Source: an uncultured Bacteroidia bacterium (GTDB lineage Bacteria > Bacteroidota > Bacteroidia > J057 > CALLMJ01). From it: a stretch of DNA of 40,931 bases. Of this stretch, positions 1 to 7,858 are shown piece by piece. The translations under genes and the position numbers were made by a program. How positions within the stretch are numbered: position 1 is the stretch's first letter; each line of letters begins with the position of its first letter. The stretch is from the NCBI GenBank assembly GCA_938005475.1, contig CALLNY010000010.1:1-40931 (forward strand). Direction: 5' to 3'. Below the pieces are notes generated by a model. The model saw only the letters and a program-made list of their open reading frames with translations. It made no database searches and was not told the DNA's origin.

Positions 1-2
1 GA

Positions 3-59
3 ATAATTCAAATGGCTCACCATCCAAGCATAGCGAATGTATCGAAACGTGAACGTTGA
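3..59 (+). CDS. Possible 3' end of an upstream gene
   Basis: An open frame enters from the left edge and ends at TGA 57-59; its last residues read HHPSIANVSKRER. The basic, non-repetitive tail looks like a protein C-terminus, but only 18 codons are visible and another frame is also open to base 53. No family can be assigned. No hairpin terminator follows before the next gene. Confidence 0.3.
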   Translation: MIQMAHHPSIANVSKRER

Positions 60-94
60 GTAATACAAATCCGTAGTTATTTTATTTCAATCTC

Positions 95-125
95 TTGAGA
101 TGTAAAGTTTTATTCTTAACATTTG
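95..125 (+). promoter_or_regulatory. Candidate Bacteroidota promoter for the 136/345 gene pair
   Basis: TTG at 95-97 is followed 19 bases later by TAACATTTG at 117-125. This is one base longer between TA and TTTG than the TAnnTTTG consensus, so the match is imperfect. It lies 10 bases before the ATG at 136. Confidence 0.35.
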
Positions 126-135
126 CAATGTCTTT

Positions 136-345
136 ATGGAAAAAATTATTATTCTATCAGGATTAGTATTGAGTACTTTTATTTTAATTTTAGGTTTGTT
201 AATGCTTATACATCCCCCTGATAACATGAAAGGTGGACCAATATCTCCAGGTTTACTAGGTCTTTTATGTATTTCGTATGCAATTTTTAGGGTTTGGAAA
301 TCGTTACAAATGCTAAAAAGATTAAAAAATCAAAATGAGGAATAA
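136..345 (+). CDS. Small two-helix membrane protein, unknown function
   Basis: The 69-residue product has two hydrophobic stretches, about residues 4-25 and 36-57, separated by a short Pro/Gly-rich loop, and ends in a basic tail with several Lys and an Arg. This predicts a small inner-membrane hairpin protein. I do not recognise a family. Its stop codon TAA (343-345) shares its last base with the ATG of the next gene (345-347), so the two are probably co-transcribed and translationally coupled. The function may be tied to the downstream lipoprotein, but that is inference from spacing only. Confidence 0.6.
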   Translation: MEKIIILSGLVLSTFILILGLLMLIHPPDNMKGGPISPGLLGLLCISYAIFRVWKSLQMLKRLKNQNEE

Positions 346-1766
346 TGAAATTTAATATCTTCATATTAACTAATTTGCTTTTCATTTTAGTCAGTTGTAA
401 GAAAGAGTTTATTTATAAAGCCTCTGGAGAATTAGGTTTTAGTACTGATACCGTAAAAATCGATACTATTTTTACCACTTTCTCTTCTCCTACTTACAGA
501 CTTTTTGTTTACAATAAAATGAACTATTCTCTGAAAATCAAAAAAATTGAGTTAAACGGTGGTAATAATTCTGAATTTCAAATGGTAGTGAATGGTGTTT
601 CAGGGCATATTCATCAAAATGTTACGCTGGAACCCAAAGATTCCATTTATATTTTTATAAGTTTGAAATCAAACGAAAAAGAGAAAATTGTACAAGATTT
701 CATTGAATTTGAGTTAGATAATAATCAATATAAAGTAGTTTTACAAGCATTTGTAAGAGATGCTTACTTTTATCGTGGAGTAGATAGTATTTTTGTTTTC
801 GGTTGTAACACTTTTTTAGGCAACGATAAACCCCATATCATTGACGGTATAGCTTATGTCCCTAAAAATTGCACTCTGACGATACAAGCTGGTGCAGAAA
901 TACGTTTCTCCTCTATAAAAAATGAGTATGCTATACCTATTTCTCAAATATTAATTGATGGTACTTTAAGAATTGAAGGAGACAAAAACAATCCCGTTTT
1001 ATTAGATACTTGGCGTTTAGATGATAACTACAAAGAAGGTTCAGGACAGTGGTTTGGATTACATTTTCTCAAAGAAAGTAAAGATTCTAAAATAAGCTAT
1101 GCGTTAATCAAAAATGGGCATATTGCTATTCAAGTGGATTCTATGGCATTAAATAACCAACCTAAACTACTAATAGAACAAACGGAAATACGAAATTTTG
1201 CTAATTTTGGTGTACTAGGTTTAGGTGCTCATACACAAAACGCTGTTCCTTCAATTCGAGCAGTAAACACCTTAATTCACAATTGCGGACAAAATAATGT
1301 GGGGTTATATTTCGGTGGGAATTATGAATTTGAGCATTGCACTTTTGCAAATTATTCAAGAGAAATACGAAGAAGCGAACCCGTATTAGCAATCTCTGAC
1401 TACCTCGATTACGAAGAAAATGGGCAAGGCATACGATTGACTTATCCTATAACTGCAAATTTTACCAGTTGCATTATCTATGGTTCTGAAGAACAAGAAT
1501 GGAAATCCGATTTTAAAGGTACGCAATTCAATATACAATTTGAAAATTGCCTTATTAAAAATAAACCTAATGTAGTGGTACCTGGAATTAATAATATCTT
1601 TAACCAAGACCCTAAATTTAAAAACATCGGCGAAAGAGATTTTAGCCTTTTAGAGGGAAGTCCATGCATAGATAAAGGGAAAAACAATCCATCTACCAAT
1701 ATTGATTTATATGGTAACATGAGATTGCAAGTGCCTGATATTGGAGCAATTGAGTATTTACCATAA
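345..1766 (+). CDS. Lipoprotein with right-handed beta-helix (choice-of-anchor Q type)
   Basis: The 473-residue protein starts with a lipoprotein signal: a hydrophobic stretch at residues 3-17 ending in the lipobox LVSC, with Lys-Lys-Glu following the Cys. Residues about 20-140 look like a beta-sandwich region. From about 150 onward there are repeated short beta/turn units (for example NGHIAIQVD, NCGQNNVGLYFGG), and the end reads SPCIDKGKN then DIGAIEY. That closing pattern is typical of Bacteroidota right-handed parallel beta-helix proteins with a choice-of-anchor Q / polymorphic-outer-membrane-repeat type ending. It is likely an outer-membrane-anchored or surface protein, but the ligand or substrate is unknown. 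No catalytic residues of polysaccharide lyases could be identified by eye. It overlaps the preceding small membrane protein gene by one base. Confidence 0.75.
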   Translation: MKFNIFILTNLLFILVSCKKEFIYKASGELGFSTDTVKIDTIFTTFSSPTYRLFVYNKMNYSLKIKKIELNGGNNSEFQMVVNGVSGHIHQNVTLEPKDSIYIFISLKSNEKEKIVQDFIEFELDNNQYKVVLQAFVRDAYFYRGVDSIFVFGCNTFLGNDKPHIIDGIAYVPKNCTLTIQAGAEIRFSSIKNEYAIPISQILIDGTLRIEGDKNNPVLLDTWRLDDNYKEGSGQWFGLHFLKESKDSKISYALIKNGHIAIQVDSMALNNQPKLLIEQTEIRNFANFGVLGLGAHTQNAVPSIRAVNTLIHNCGQNNVGLYFGGNYEFEHCTFANYSREIRRSEPVLAISDYLDYEENGQGIRLTYPITANFTSCIIYGSEEQEWKSDFKGTQFNIQFENCLIKNKPNVVVPGINNIFNQDPKFKNIGERDFSLLEGSPCIDKGKNNPSTNIDLYGNMRLQVPDIGAIEYLP

Positions 1767-1796
1767 TTCAATTAACATTTTTTTGAAAAAAATTTT

Positions 1797-1827
1797 TATC
1801 TTTGTATTGAAAAACCCCCTATCTTTG
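1797..1827 (+). promoter_or_regulatory. Two tandem TATCTTTG -7 boxes
   Basis: TATCTTTG occurs at 1797-1804 and again at 1820-1827, both exact matches to the Bacteroidota -7 element TAnnTTTG. Neither has a clear TTG at the usual 19-21 base distance. They lie 62 and 39 bases upstream of the ATG at 1866 and probably drive the small lipoprotein. Confidence 0.5.
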
Positions 1828-1865
1828 TTGCAGTTTTATTAAACAACTTTAATCAACACACAACA

Positions 1866-2081
1866 ATGAAAAAGTTATTTGGTTTATTAATGATTGCAGG
1901 ATTATTAACAGTTACTGCTTGTAACAAACCTGCTGAAAACAAAACTGAGCAACCTGCTCAAGAACAACCAGCTCAACAGCAAGGTGAGCAACAAGGCGAA
2001 CAACAACAAGGCGAACAAAAAGCTGACGAGCAAAAAGCTGAAGAGAAAAAAGCTGAAGAGAAAAAAGAAGAGAAGAAATAA
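1866..2081 (+). CDS. Tiny Q/E/K-rich lipoprotein
   Basis: The 71-residue product has a clear lipoprotein signal (hydrophobic residues 4-18, lipobox VTAC) with Asn after the Cys. The mature part has no hydrophobic core: it runs through short EQPAQ and GEQQ units and then EEKKAEEKK units, so it is probably disordered and strongly charged. It has promoter boxes upstream and an intrinsic terminator 20 bases after its stop, so it is a monocistronic unit. Such short lipoproteins can be abundant envelope spacers or peptidoglycan-contacting proteins, but no family was recognised. Repeat number may vary between strains. Confidence 0.7.
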   Translation: MKKLFGLLMIAGLLTVTACNKPAENKTEQPAQEQPAQQQGEQQGEQQQGEQKADEQKAEEKKAEEKKEEKK

Positions 2082-2100
2082 TCTCATTTTTTCTCCCACG

Positions 2101-2132
2101 AACGGTTACTTACTAAAAGTAACCGTTTTTTT
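2101..2132 (+). terminator. Rho-independent terminator
   Basis: A perfect 11-bp stem (2101-2111 with 2117-2127) closes a 5-base loop, and seven T residues run from 2126 to 2132. It ends the small lipoprotein transcript. Confidence 0.9.
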
Positions 2133-2253
2133 ATTCACATTTTTTTAAACTAATTACTTATCGTGTTGATACTTTTTTTAAACATAATAACCTTATGTTC
2201 AACTTTTTATATTTAATCAGGATTTTATGAATTATAATTATGTTTAAAGGCAT

Positions 2254-2261
2254 TAGCTTTG
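2254..2261 (+). promoter_or_regulatory. -7 box TAGCTTTG
   Basis: An exact TAnnTTTG match lies 8 bases before the ATG at 2270, downstream of a terminator, so a new transcript must start here. No TTG is seen at the usual -33 spacing. The short distance implies a very short or absent leader. Confidence 0.45.
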
Positions 2262-2269
2262 CTAATTAA

Positions 2270-2632
2270 ATGAAAAGAAAAGTAGTAGTACTTGGGGCTT
2301 CCGAAAATCCTAATGCTTACAGCAACAAGGCTGTCCGTTTACTGAACCAAAAAGGTTTTGAAGTAATCGCTATCGGAAAAAATCCAGGTTATATAGACTC
2401 TACCCCAATTCAAAATTATACTAATGACCTGCAAAATGTTGACGTTGTAACTGTTTATTTATCTCCCCAAAATCAAATATCTTATTACGATTGGATACTA
2501 AACATAAAACCTCAAAAGGTAATTTTCAATCCCGGTGCAGAAAATAGAGAACTCCAATTCATCCTAGAAAAAAATCAAATCCCTTACGAAAATGCTTGTA
2601 CGCTTGTTCTTTTAAATTTTAACCAACTGTAA
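2270..2632 (+). CDS. CoA-binding (Rossmann) domain protein
   Basis: The 120-residue protein is a stand-alone CoA-binding domain. It opens with a beta strand and a glycine-containing turn (VVVLGASENPNAYSNKAV), a typical nucleotide/CoA-binding start, followed by FEVIAIGKNPGYIDSTPIQ and VTVYLSPQNQ. Proteins of this YccU-like family resemble the CoA-binding domain of succinyl-CoA ligase alpha subunits but lack the catalytic half. It is full length for the family and cytoplasmic. The enzymatic role, if any, is unknown. The next gene starts 7 bases after the stop, suggesting one operon. Confidence 0.8.
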   Translation: MKRKVVVLGASENPNAYSNKAVRLLNQKGFEVIAIGKNPGYIDSTPIQNYTNDLQNVDVVTVYLSPQNQISYYDWILNIKPQKVIFNPGAENRELQFILEKNQIPYENACTLVLLNFNQL

Positions 2633-2639
2633 TTCCGTT

Positions 2640-4247
2640 ATGAAAAAATTTTTTATACTATTCATCTTCACATTTTTTGTTTTTGTAATACCAATTAAAG
2701 CCCAGAATTTTGAAAATCTGAAAAAGCTACAAAAAGAACTTGACCAAGACTATGACTATTACGCCAAAGCAGACCCCAAAAATATCGGAGCAAAAAGACT
2801 TGCAGGCAAAATTGGTATATTAGACCAAGGTATCACAGTTCTTTTGCAAAAAAAAGATAAAACTACTTTTGAAGACGTACAAGCTTTAACCGAAGACTTG
2901 TTTCAGGAAACTAAAAAATATAATTCCGAAAAAGCTAAGAATACACAAAAAATTGCTAAAAACATACTATCAGAACTCCAAAACTTAAGTAAAGCACTAG
3001 GTTTTACTACTACTAATACTACAAAAATTGAGGAAAATTCAAAAACTAATCCAAACAATAAAGCCAATGAAAATAAAATAAAAGCAGAAACCAAAGAAAA
3101 TACTAACTTCGAGAATAAAAAATCTGTACCTCAAACTGAAGATACTCTTCAACAAGATAATTCAGAGACCTCTTCAATGGAAGATTATAACGAAAATCAA
3201 CAACCTAAAAATAAAATCAAAATATATGAAGAACCCTACCAACAGCCTGTTGACCTGTCGTTAGTTTATGCGGCAATTGCCTTACTATTTTTAATGATAT
3301 TAGTGATGTGGTTCAGTCTAAATAACGCCGTAAAAAAAATAGCTCATGAAATGCGAGAACGCCTCAAAGAACACGACCGAGAAATTGAAAGCTTGGAAAA
3401 AATTCTGCTCAGCGCCCAATTATCTGACTCACGACTAACTAATCATAAAGAAGAAGTAGAAAAACGTTTTGAAGCCGTTGAAAGAAGTACTACTCTTTTG
3501 CTCATGGAGGCAGATAAGAGACTATCGCACCTTGAAAATGAAATCAAACTCTTTGATAAAGCTAAACTCGATTTAGTTCAATTTGAAGCCTTTAAAGGTA
3601 CTTTAGATAACTTTATAACTCGTGAACACTTCGAACGAACCCTCAATAGCATACAAGATAAAATTAAAAATACCGAAAGTTCCCTCAAAACCAGTGCTAT
3701 AATTCATAGCGTCATTACCTCCAAACTCACCCATCATTTTGAAGAACATAAAATCCAACTCATTGAAGCATTAGAAGAATTTAAACGTAAATCTACTCAT
3801 CCAACCTTAATAGAACTTATTGAATCTCAACTACCTTTGCTTCATGTAGCTAAAACCTTAGAAGATTGTAACATCACTGCAATTGCCAAAATCGTGCAAC
3901 TTGGTTTTGTTGCTTCTTACAACGAGAATTTATCCAATGCCTACGAAAAACTTACTAATACCTTACGTCTCGAAAATTTAGACATTGAAGATGCACTTAT
4001 CGGTAGAATGGCTCTATCAGATTTTAATGCAGAAAATGTTACCGTTACAGAGTTCTTAACTGCAAATCGTTTCAGAAACGCTGACTATCCTAATTTTATT
4101 GCCGCCAAATATGAAATAGAAAATAGCCCCCTATTTTCCACTGCTTTACCTAACACTGTAATTTTCATTTTATATCCAACTGTTTTTAGTGCTCGTCAAG
4201 GTTCTAAACAACTCATCAAAAAAGGAGAGTACGTAATAAAAGCTTAA
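2640..4247 (+). CDS. Signal-peptide, single-TM coiled-coil protein, unknown function
   Basis: The 535-residue protein begins with a signal peptide (hydrophobic residues 4-21, cleavage likely after KAQ). A periplasmic alpha-helical segment (about 22-125) leads into a polar, Asn/Lys/Glu-rich linker (about 125-200). A strong membrane helix follows at about 205-227. After it come a long coiled coil (about 230-330, many heptad-like Leu/Glu/Lys) and a compact C-terminal region (about 380-535). Topology therefore predicts a cytoplasmic C-terminal half. The layout suggests an envelope-spanning scaffold or sensor, but no catalytic motif is visible and no family was recognised. It sits between a CoA-binding protein gene (7-base gap) and a DUF486 gene (2-base gap). 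Confidence 0.65.
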   Translation: MKKFFILFIFTFFVFVIPIKAQNFENLKKLQKELDQDYDYYAKADPKNIGAKRLAGKIGILDQGITVLLQKKDKTTFEDVQALTEDLFQETKKYNSEKAKNTQKIAKNILSELQNLSKALGFTTTNTTKIEENSKTNPNNKANENKIKAETKENTNFENKKSVPQTEDTLQQDNSETSSMEDYNENQQPKNKIKIYEEPYQQPVDLSLVYAAIALLFLMILVMWFSLNNAVKKIAHEMRERLKEHDREIESLEKILLSAQLSDSRLTNHKEEVEKRFEAVERSTTLLLMEADKRLSHLENEIKLFDKAKLDLVQFEAFKGTLDNFITREHFERTLNSIQDKIKNTESSLKTSAIIHSVITSKLTHHFEEHKIQLIEALEEFKRKSTHPTLIELIESQLPLLHVAKTLEDCNITAIAKIVQLGFVASYNENLSNAYEKLTNTLRLENLDIEDALIGRMALSDFNAENVTVTEFLTANRFRNADYPNFIAAKYEIENSPLFSTALPNTVIFILYPTVFSARQGSKQLIKKGEYVIKA

Positions 4248-4249
4248 TC

Positions 4250-4621
4250 ATGCCTAAACCCCTGCTAACAATCCTTTTACTCATCCTCTCTAATATTTTT
4301 ATGACCTTCGCTTGGTATGGTCATCTCAAATTTAAAGAAATACAACCCCTTAAATCGTTCGGTCTTTGGGCAATCATCCTAATTAGCTGGGGATTAGCCC
4401 TCTTTGAATACATCTTTCAAGTTCCAGCGAATAAAGTAGGCTACGAAGGAAATGGTGGTCCCTTTAACCTATGGCAACTTAAAGTCATTCAAGAATTTAT
4501 TCATTTAACCGTCTTCACTTTATTTGCTATCTTCATCTTCAAAACTGAAACCCTTCGCATCAATCACATCATCGGTTTTCTACTTCTTATATTAGCCGTG
4601 TATTTCCTTTTCAAAAAATAA
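4250..4621 (+). CDS. DMT-like membrane protein of the DUF486 family
   Basis: The 123-residue protein has four predicted membrane helices (about residues 5-22, 36-54, 82-99 and 104-120). It carries signature stretches of the DUF486 family: TFAWYGHLKFK near the first helix, ALFEYIFQVPANKVGY after the second, and LKVIQEFIHLTVF in the third. The family resembles a half-size drug/metabolite transporter; its substrate is unknown. Length is normal for the family. It starts 2 bases after the previous stop and is probably the last gene of the 2270-4621 operon. No terminator hairpin follows. Confidence 0.85.
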   Translation: MPKPLLTILLLILSNIFMTFAWYGHLKFKEIQPLKSFGLWAIILISWGLALFEYIFQVPANKVGYEGNGGPFNLWQLKVIQEFIHLTVFTLFAIFIFKTETLRINHIIGFLLLILAVYFLFKK

Positions 4622-4670
4622 AACTAATTAGCAATAACTTATAAAAGTCAAAAATAATTTTTTTACCTTT

Positions 4671-4702
4671 TTGATGTTTTCTTTAATTAAATAATATTTT
4701 TG
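4671..4702 (+). promoter_or_regulatory. Bacteroidota promoter for the TonB-dependent receptor
   Basis: TTG at 4671-4673, a 21-base spacer, then TATTTTTG at 4695-4702 match the -33/-7 consensus. The ATG at 4724 is 21 bases after the -7 box. Confidence 0.65.
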
Positions 4703-4723
4703 CAAGAAAATTTCAAATTTGAT

Positions 4724-7564
4724 ATGAAAATATCTTTTTCAGTTTTTTGCTTTATTTTTTTAGTAGGACTTCAAACCCTTTATGCTCAAAAAATTAGTGG
4801 AACAATCAAGGATGATGCCTCAAAAGAACCTATTGAAGGAGCTACCGTCGTAATTAAAGGAACTAACCAAGGAACCTATACTGACGCCAACGGCAAATTT
4901 GAAATTCCCTACACAGGGACTTTGCCTTGCACCCTCGTCGTAACCTACGTAGGACTAAAAAAGCAAGAAATTGAAGTTAAATCACTTAATAAACCTATCA
5001 CTATCAATATGTTTCCTGATGAAGAACTTTCACAACCCGAAGTAGAAATCGTAGATACTCGTATCACCGAAAAACAAAAAGAAAGCCCCTTGACCATTGA
5101 ATCTATGGATATTGTAGCCATCAAAGAAACGCCTGCCGCTAACTTTTATGATGGACTGGGCAACTTAAAAGGTGTAGATGTAACCGCATCTTCCATGGGC
5201 TTTAAAATTATCAATACTCGTGGTTTTAATACTACTCGCCCCGTGAGAAGCTTGCAATTAATTGATGGTATGGACAACCAAGCCCCCGGGCTTAACTTTT
5301 CATTAGGTAACTTCGTTGGAGCTTCCGAGCTTGATGTACAATCCGTTGATTTAGTCGTAGGAGCAAGTTCTGCTATTTATGGACCTAATGCTTTTAATGG
5401 AGTAATAGACATGAAACTTAAAAATCCCTTTTATCATGAAGGTTTATCCGTAATGCGTAAAAGTGGAGAACGTTATCTCTTTGACGGCGCTATACGTTAT
5501 GCAAAAGCCTTCAAAAATAAAAATGACGAACAAAAATTTGCTTTTAAAATCAATATGGCTTACATGCGTGCAGATGACTGGCGCGCTACGAATTACCTCC
5601 AAACTGAACAATCTTTAAATCTTCAAGGTGATTTTAGAGGCTATGACGCCGTAAATGTTTATGGTGATGAAAGAGCTTTCGGAGATAATACCGTCCGTAG
5701 TAGAAGATTACGTACAGGACTCGGTAGAGTATATAGAACCGGTTATCGGGAAGAAGATTTATTAAATTATGATGTCCAAAGTTTCAAAGGTTCTATTGGT
5801 TTGCACTACAAAATCACCAAAGATATAGAACTCTCTACACTTTCTAATTATGGGACTGGTAATACTATCTTCCAAGGAGATAATCGATATGCACTCCGAA
5901 ACTTGCAATTCTTACAAAACAAATTAGAACTCAAAGGTAATAAATGGTTTGTTAGAGCTTATGCTACCCATGAAAACGCTGGAAATTCTTATGACGCCGT
6001 TTTTACTGCCTTGCTACTCCAACAAAAACAAAAACCCGATGATAGATGGTACGCTGATTATGATGGGTATTGGTCACAAACCGTTATGCCAAAAATTAAA
6101 TCTATTCCAGGATACATGGATGCATACAACCAAACTTTCGCTATTGGTAACCCTAATACAAACCCCAATTTTAACCACCAAATGGACAGTCTATTAAATG
6201 TTATGGAAAGTCTAATCCCCCATGACTCTCTTGTTCAGTGGCATAAAGAAGCAAGATCTTACGCAGATGGTATTGGTAATCCTTTCTTCCAATTTAGACC
6301 CAGACTCGAACCCGGAACTCAAGCCTTTAAAGATAGTTTAAACAAAATTATACAAGGTAACAATTTTAATGATGGTGGTAGCCGTTTAGTAGACCGCTCC
6401 GCTCTTTACCATATTCAAGCTGAATATAAATTCACTCCTTCTTTCATGGATATTATTGTCGGAGCAAGCTACAGAATCTATGTTCCTAACTCGAACGGAT
6501 CTATCTTTTCGGATACCTTAAAAGACCGTAATAACCCAGAACAAGGTAAAGTAAATATCAATATCTACGAAGTAGGTGCTTACACTTTACTAGAAAAAAA
6601 AGTGCTTGCCGATAGGCTTAAAATCAATGCTTCCGCAAGAATCGATAAATCTCAAAATTTTAATGCAGTTTTTTCCCCAGCCGCTTCTATGGTTTATACC
6701 GTACGCAAAAAACATAATTACCGCTTATCGTTTAGCTCGGCATTAAGAAATCCTACCCTTCAAGACCAATATTTATATTACAACTTCGGTAGAGCCTTAC
6801 TAGTTGGCAATATTAAAGGAGTGGATACTCTAATTTCAACAGAATCTTTATTAAAGTTTTTAGAAACTAATGATTATAGTGTAAGAGATACTGTTAGGTT
6901 AAAACCTGTTCGCCCAGAAAGAGTTCGTTCTATTGAAATTGGTTATAAAGGAGCTTTAACTAACAATATCTTTGTTGATGCTTCTGCTTATGTAAGTTGG
7001 TACCGTGATTTTTTAGGTTTTCGTTTCCTCGCTCAATACGACCCCTCAATCAATAAATCAGTACCTCTAAAAATTTATCGTTTCTCCGCAAATGCTGATG
7101 AAACAGTTCGTTCACAAGGTTTTTCTTTAGGAATTAATTATTTCTTCAAAAAATATTATACCATAAACGGTAATTATTCTTACAATGAACTCAATAAACT
7201 GGGTGCAACTGACCCTATCATTCCTGCTTTTAACACCCCTAAACATAAGTTTAATATAGGTTTTGGTTTCAGAGACTTAGTCGCTGACATAAAATTGGGA
7301 GAAAAAACTATCAAAATTAGAAATTTAGGGTTTAATACCAATCTAAAATGGCAACAACAATTTTTCTACGAAGGCTCTCCCCAATTTACAGGTACTGTTC
7401 CCAGTTTTACATGGTTAGATGCTCAAGTCAATTATCGTGTTCCTTCTATTAAAACTACCTTCAAATTAGGAGCATCTAATTTACTCAACCAAAAAAGATT
7501 TTTAGCTTATGGTAGCCCCTATATCGGCAGAATGGCTTATTTCCAAGCTCTACTAGAATTGTAA
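4724..7564 (+). CDS. TonB-dependent receptor with carboxypeptidase-regulatory-like domain
   Basis: The 946-residue outer-membrane receptor has a signal peptide (residues 1-22, ending LYAQ). A carboxypeptidase-regulatory-like beta-sandwich follows (about 23-105; SGTIKDD, GATVVIKGTNQGT, DANGKFEIP). Next is a TonB plug domain (about 120-235; INTRGFNTTRPVR, LIDGMDNQAPG, VVGASSAIYGPNAFNGVI), then a beta-barrel to the end (YFQALLEL). Such receptors import a large ligand across the outer membrane using TonB energy. No SusD-like lipoprotein or siderophore gene is adjacent, so the substrate cannot be inferred. I choose ATG 4724; a TTG 24 bases upstream (4700) lies inside the promoter -7 box and would spoil the signal peptide. 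Confidence 0.92.
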   Translation: MKISFSVFCFIFLVGLQTLYAQKISGTIKDDASKEPIEGATVVIKGTNQGTYTDANGKFEIPYTGTLPCTLVVTYVGLKKQEIEVKSLNKPITINMFPDEELSQPEVEIVDTRITEKQKESPLTIESMDIVAIKETPAANFYDGLGNLKGVDVTASSMGFKIINTRGFNTTRPVRSLQLIDGMDNQAPGLNFSLGNFVGASELDVQSVDLVVGASSAIYGPNAFNGVIDMKLKNPFYHEGLSVMRKSGERYLFDGAIRYAKAFKNKNDEQKFAFKINMAYMRADDWRATNYLQTEQSLNLQGDFRGYDAVNVYGDERAFGDNTVRSRRLRTGLGRVYRTGYREEDLLNYDVQSFKGSIGLHYKITKDIELSTLSNYGTGNTIFQGDNRYALRNLQFLQNKLELKGNKWFVRAYATHENAGNSYDAVFTALLLQQKQKPDDRWYADYDGYWSQTVMPKIKSIPGYMDAYNQTFAIGNPNTNPNFNHQMDSLLNVMESLIPHDSLVQWHKEARSYADGIGNPFFQFRPRLEPGTQAFKDSLNKIIQGNNFNDGGSRLVDRSALYHIQAEYKFTPSFMDIIVGASYRIYVPNSNGSIFSDTLKDRNNPEQGKVNINIYEVGAYTLLEKKVLADRLKINASARIDKSQNFNAVFSPAASMVYTVRKKHNYRLSFSSALRNPTLQDQYLYYNFGRALLVGNIKGVDTLISTESLLKFLETNDYSVRDTVRLKPVRPERVRSIEIGYKGALTNNIFVDASAYVSWYRDFLGFRFLAQYDPSINKSVPLKIYRFSANADETVRSQGFSLGINYFFKKYYTINGNYSYNELNKLGATDPIIPAFNTPKHKFNIGFGFRDLVADIKLGEKTIKIRNLGFNTNLKWQQQFFYEGSPQFTGTVPSFTWLDAQVNYRVPSIKTTFKLGASNLLNQKRFLAYGSPYIGRMAYFQALLEL

Positions 7565-7818
7565 TCCATCCACATAAATTTTTAATTCATCAGAACTTTT
7601 TTACTAAATAAGAGCATAAGTCATGTGATGAATTGGCTATATTAATTAGACTGATTACAGAAATACTATCCATTTGAACTTAAAACCAATAAAATTAAAA
7701 ATTACGTTGAGCTTTTATTTAAGAAAAAAGAAACTCAAAAAACGAACTCATGATTTATTCAATATTCACAATTATTTCCTTACAATACTTTTTGGGCAAT
7801 TTATTTTCCAAACGAAAC
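7565..7818. other. Intergenic stretch with no gene seen
   Basis: About 290 bases separate the receptor stop from the mqnC start. I see no ORF with family features, no RNA gene and no strong terminator hairpin. The only signal is the mqnC promoter at its right end. Confidence 0.6.
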
Positions 7819-7849
7819 TTGTTAAACATTTGTTATTAATTTAATTTTG
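7819..7849 (+). promoter_or_regulatory. Bacteroidota promoter for mqnC
   Basis: TTG at 7819-7821, a 20-base spacer, then TAATTTTG at 7842-7849. The ATG at 7859 is only 9 bases downstream, so the mRNA is likely leaderless or nearly so. Confidence 0.65.
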
Positions 7850-7858
7850 TGCTTTATT

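Noticed and set aside
1905-2099. Leu/Phe-rich minus-strand frame over the tiny lipoprotein
   Set aside because: Antisense of the Gln/Glu/Lys repeat region; hydrophobic only because of the complementary codons.
4724-7564. Possible SusC/SusD polysaccharide-utilisation locus
   Set aside because: The receptor has the regulatory-like domain but no SusD-type lipoprotein, glycosidase or regulator nearby.
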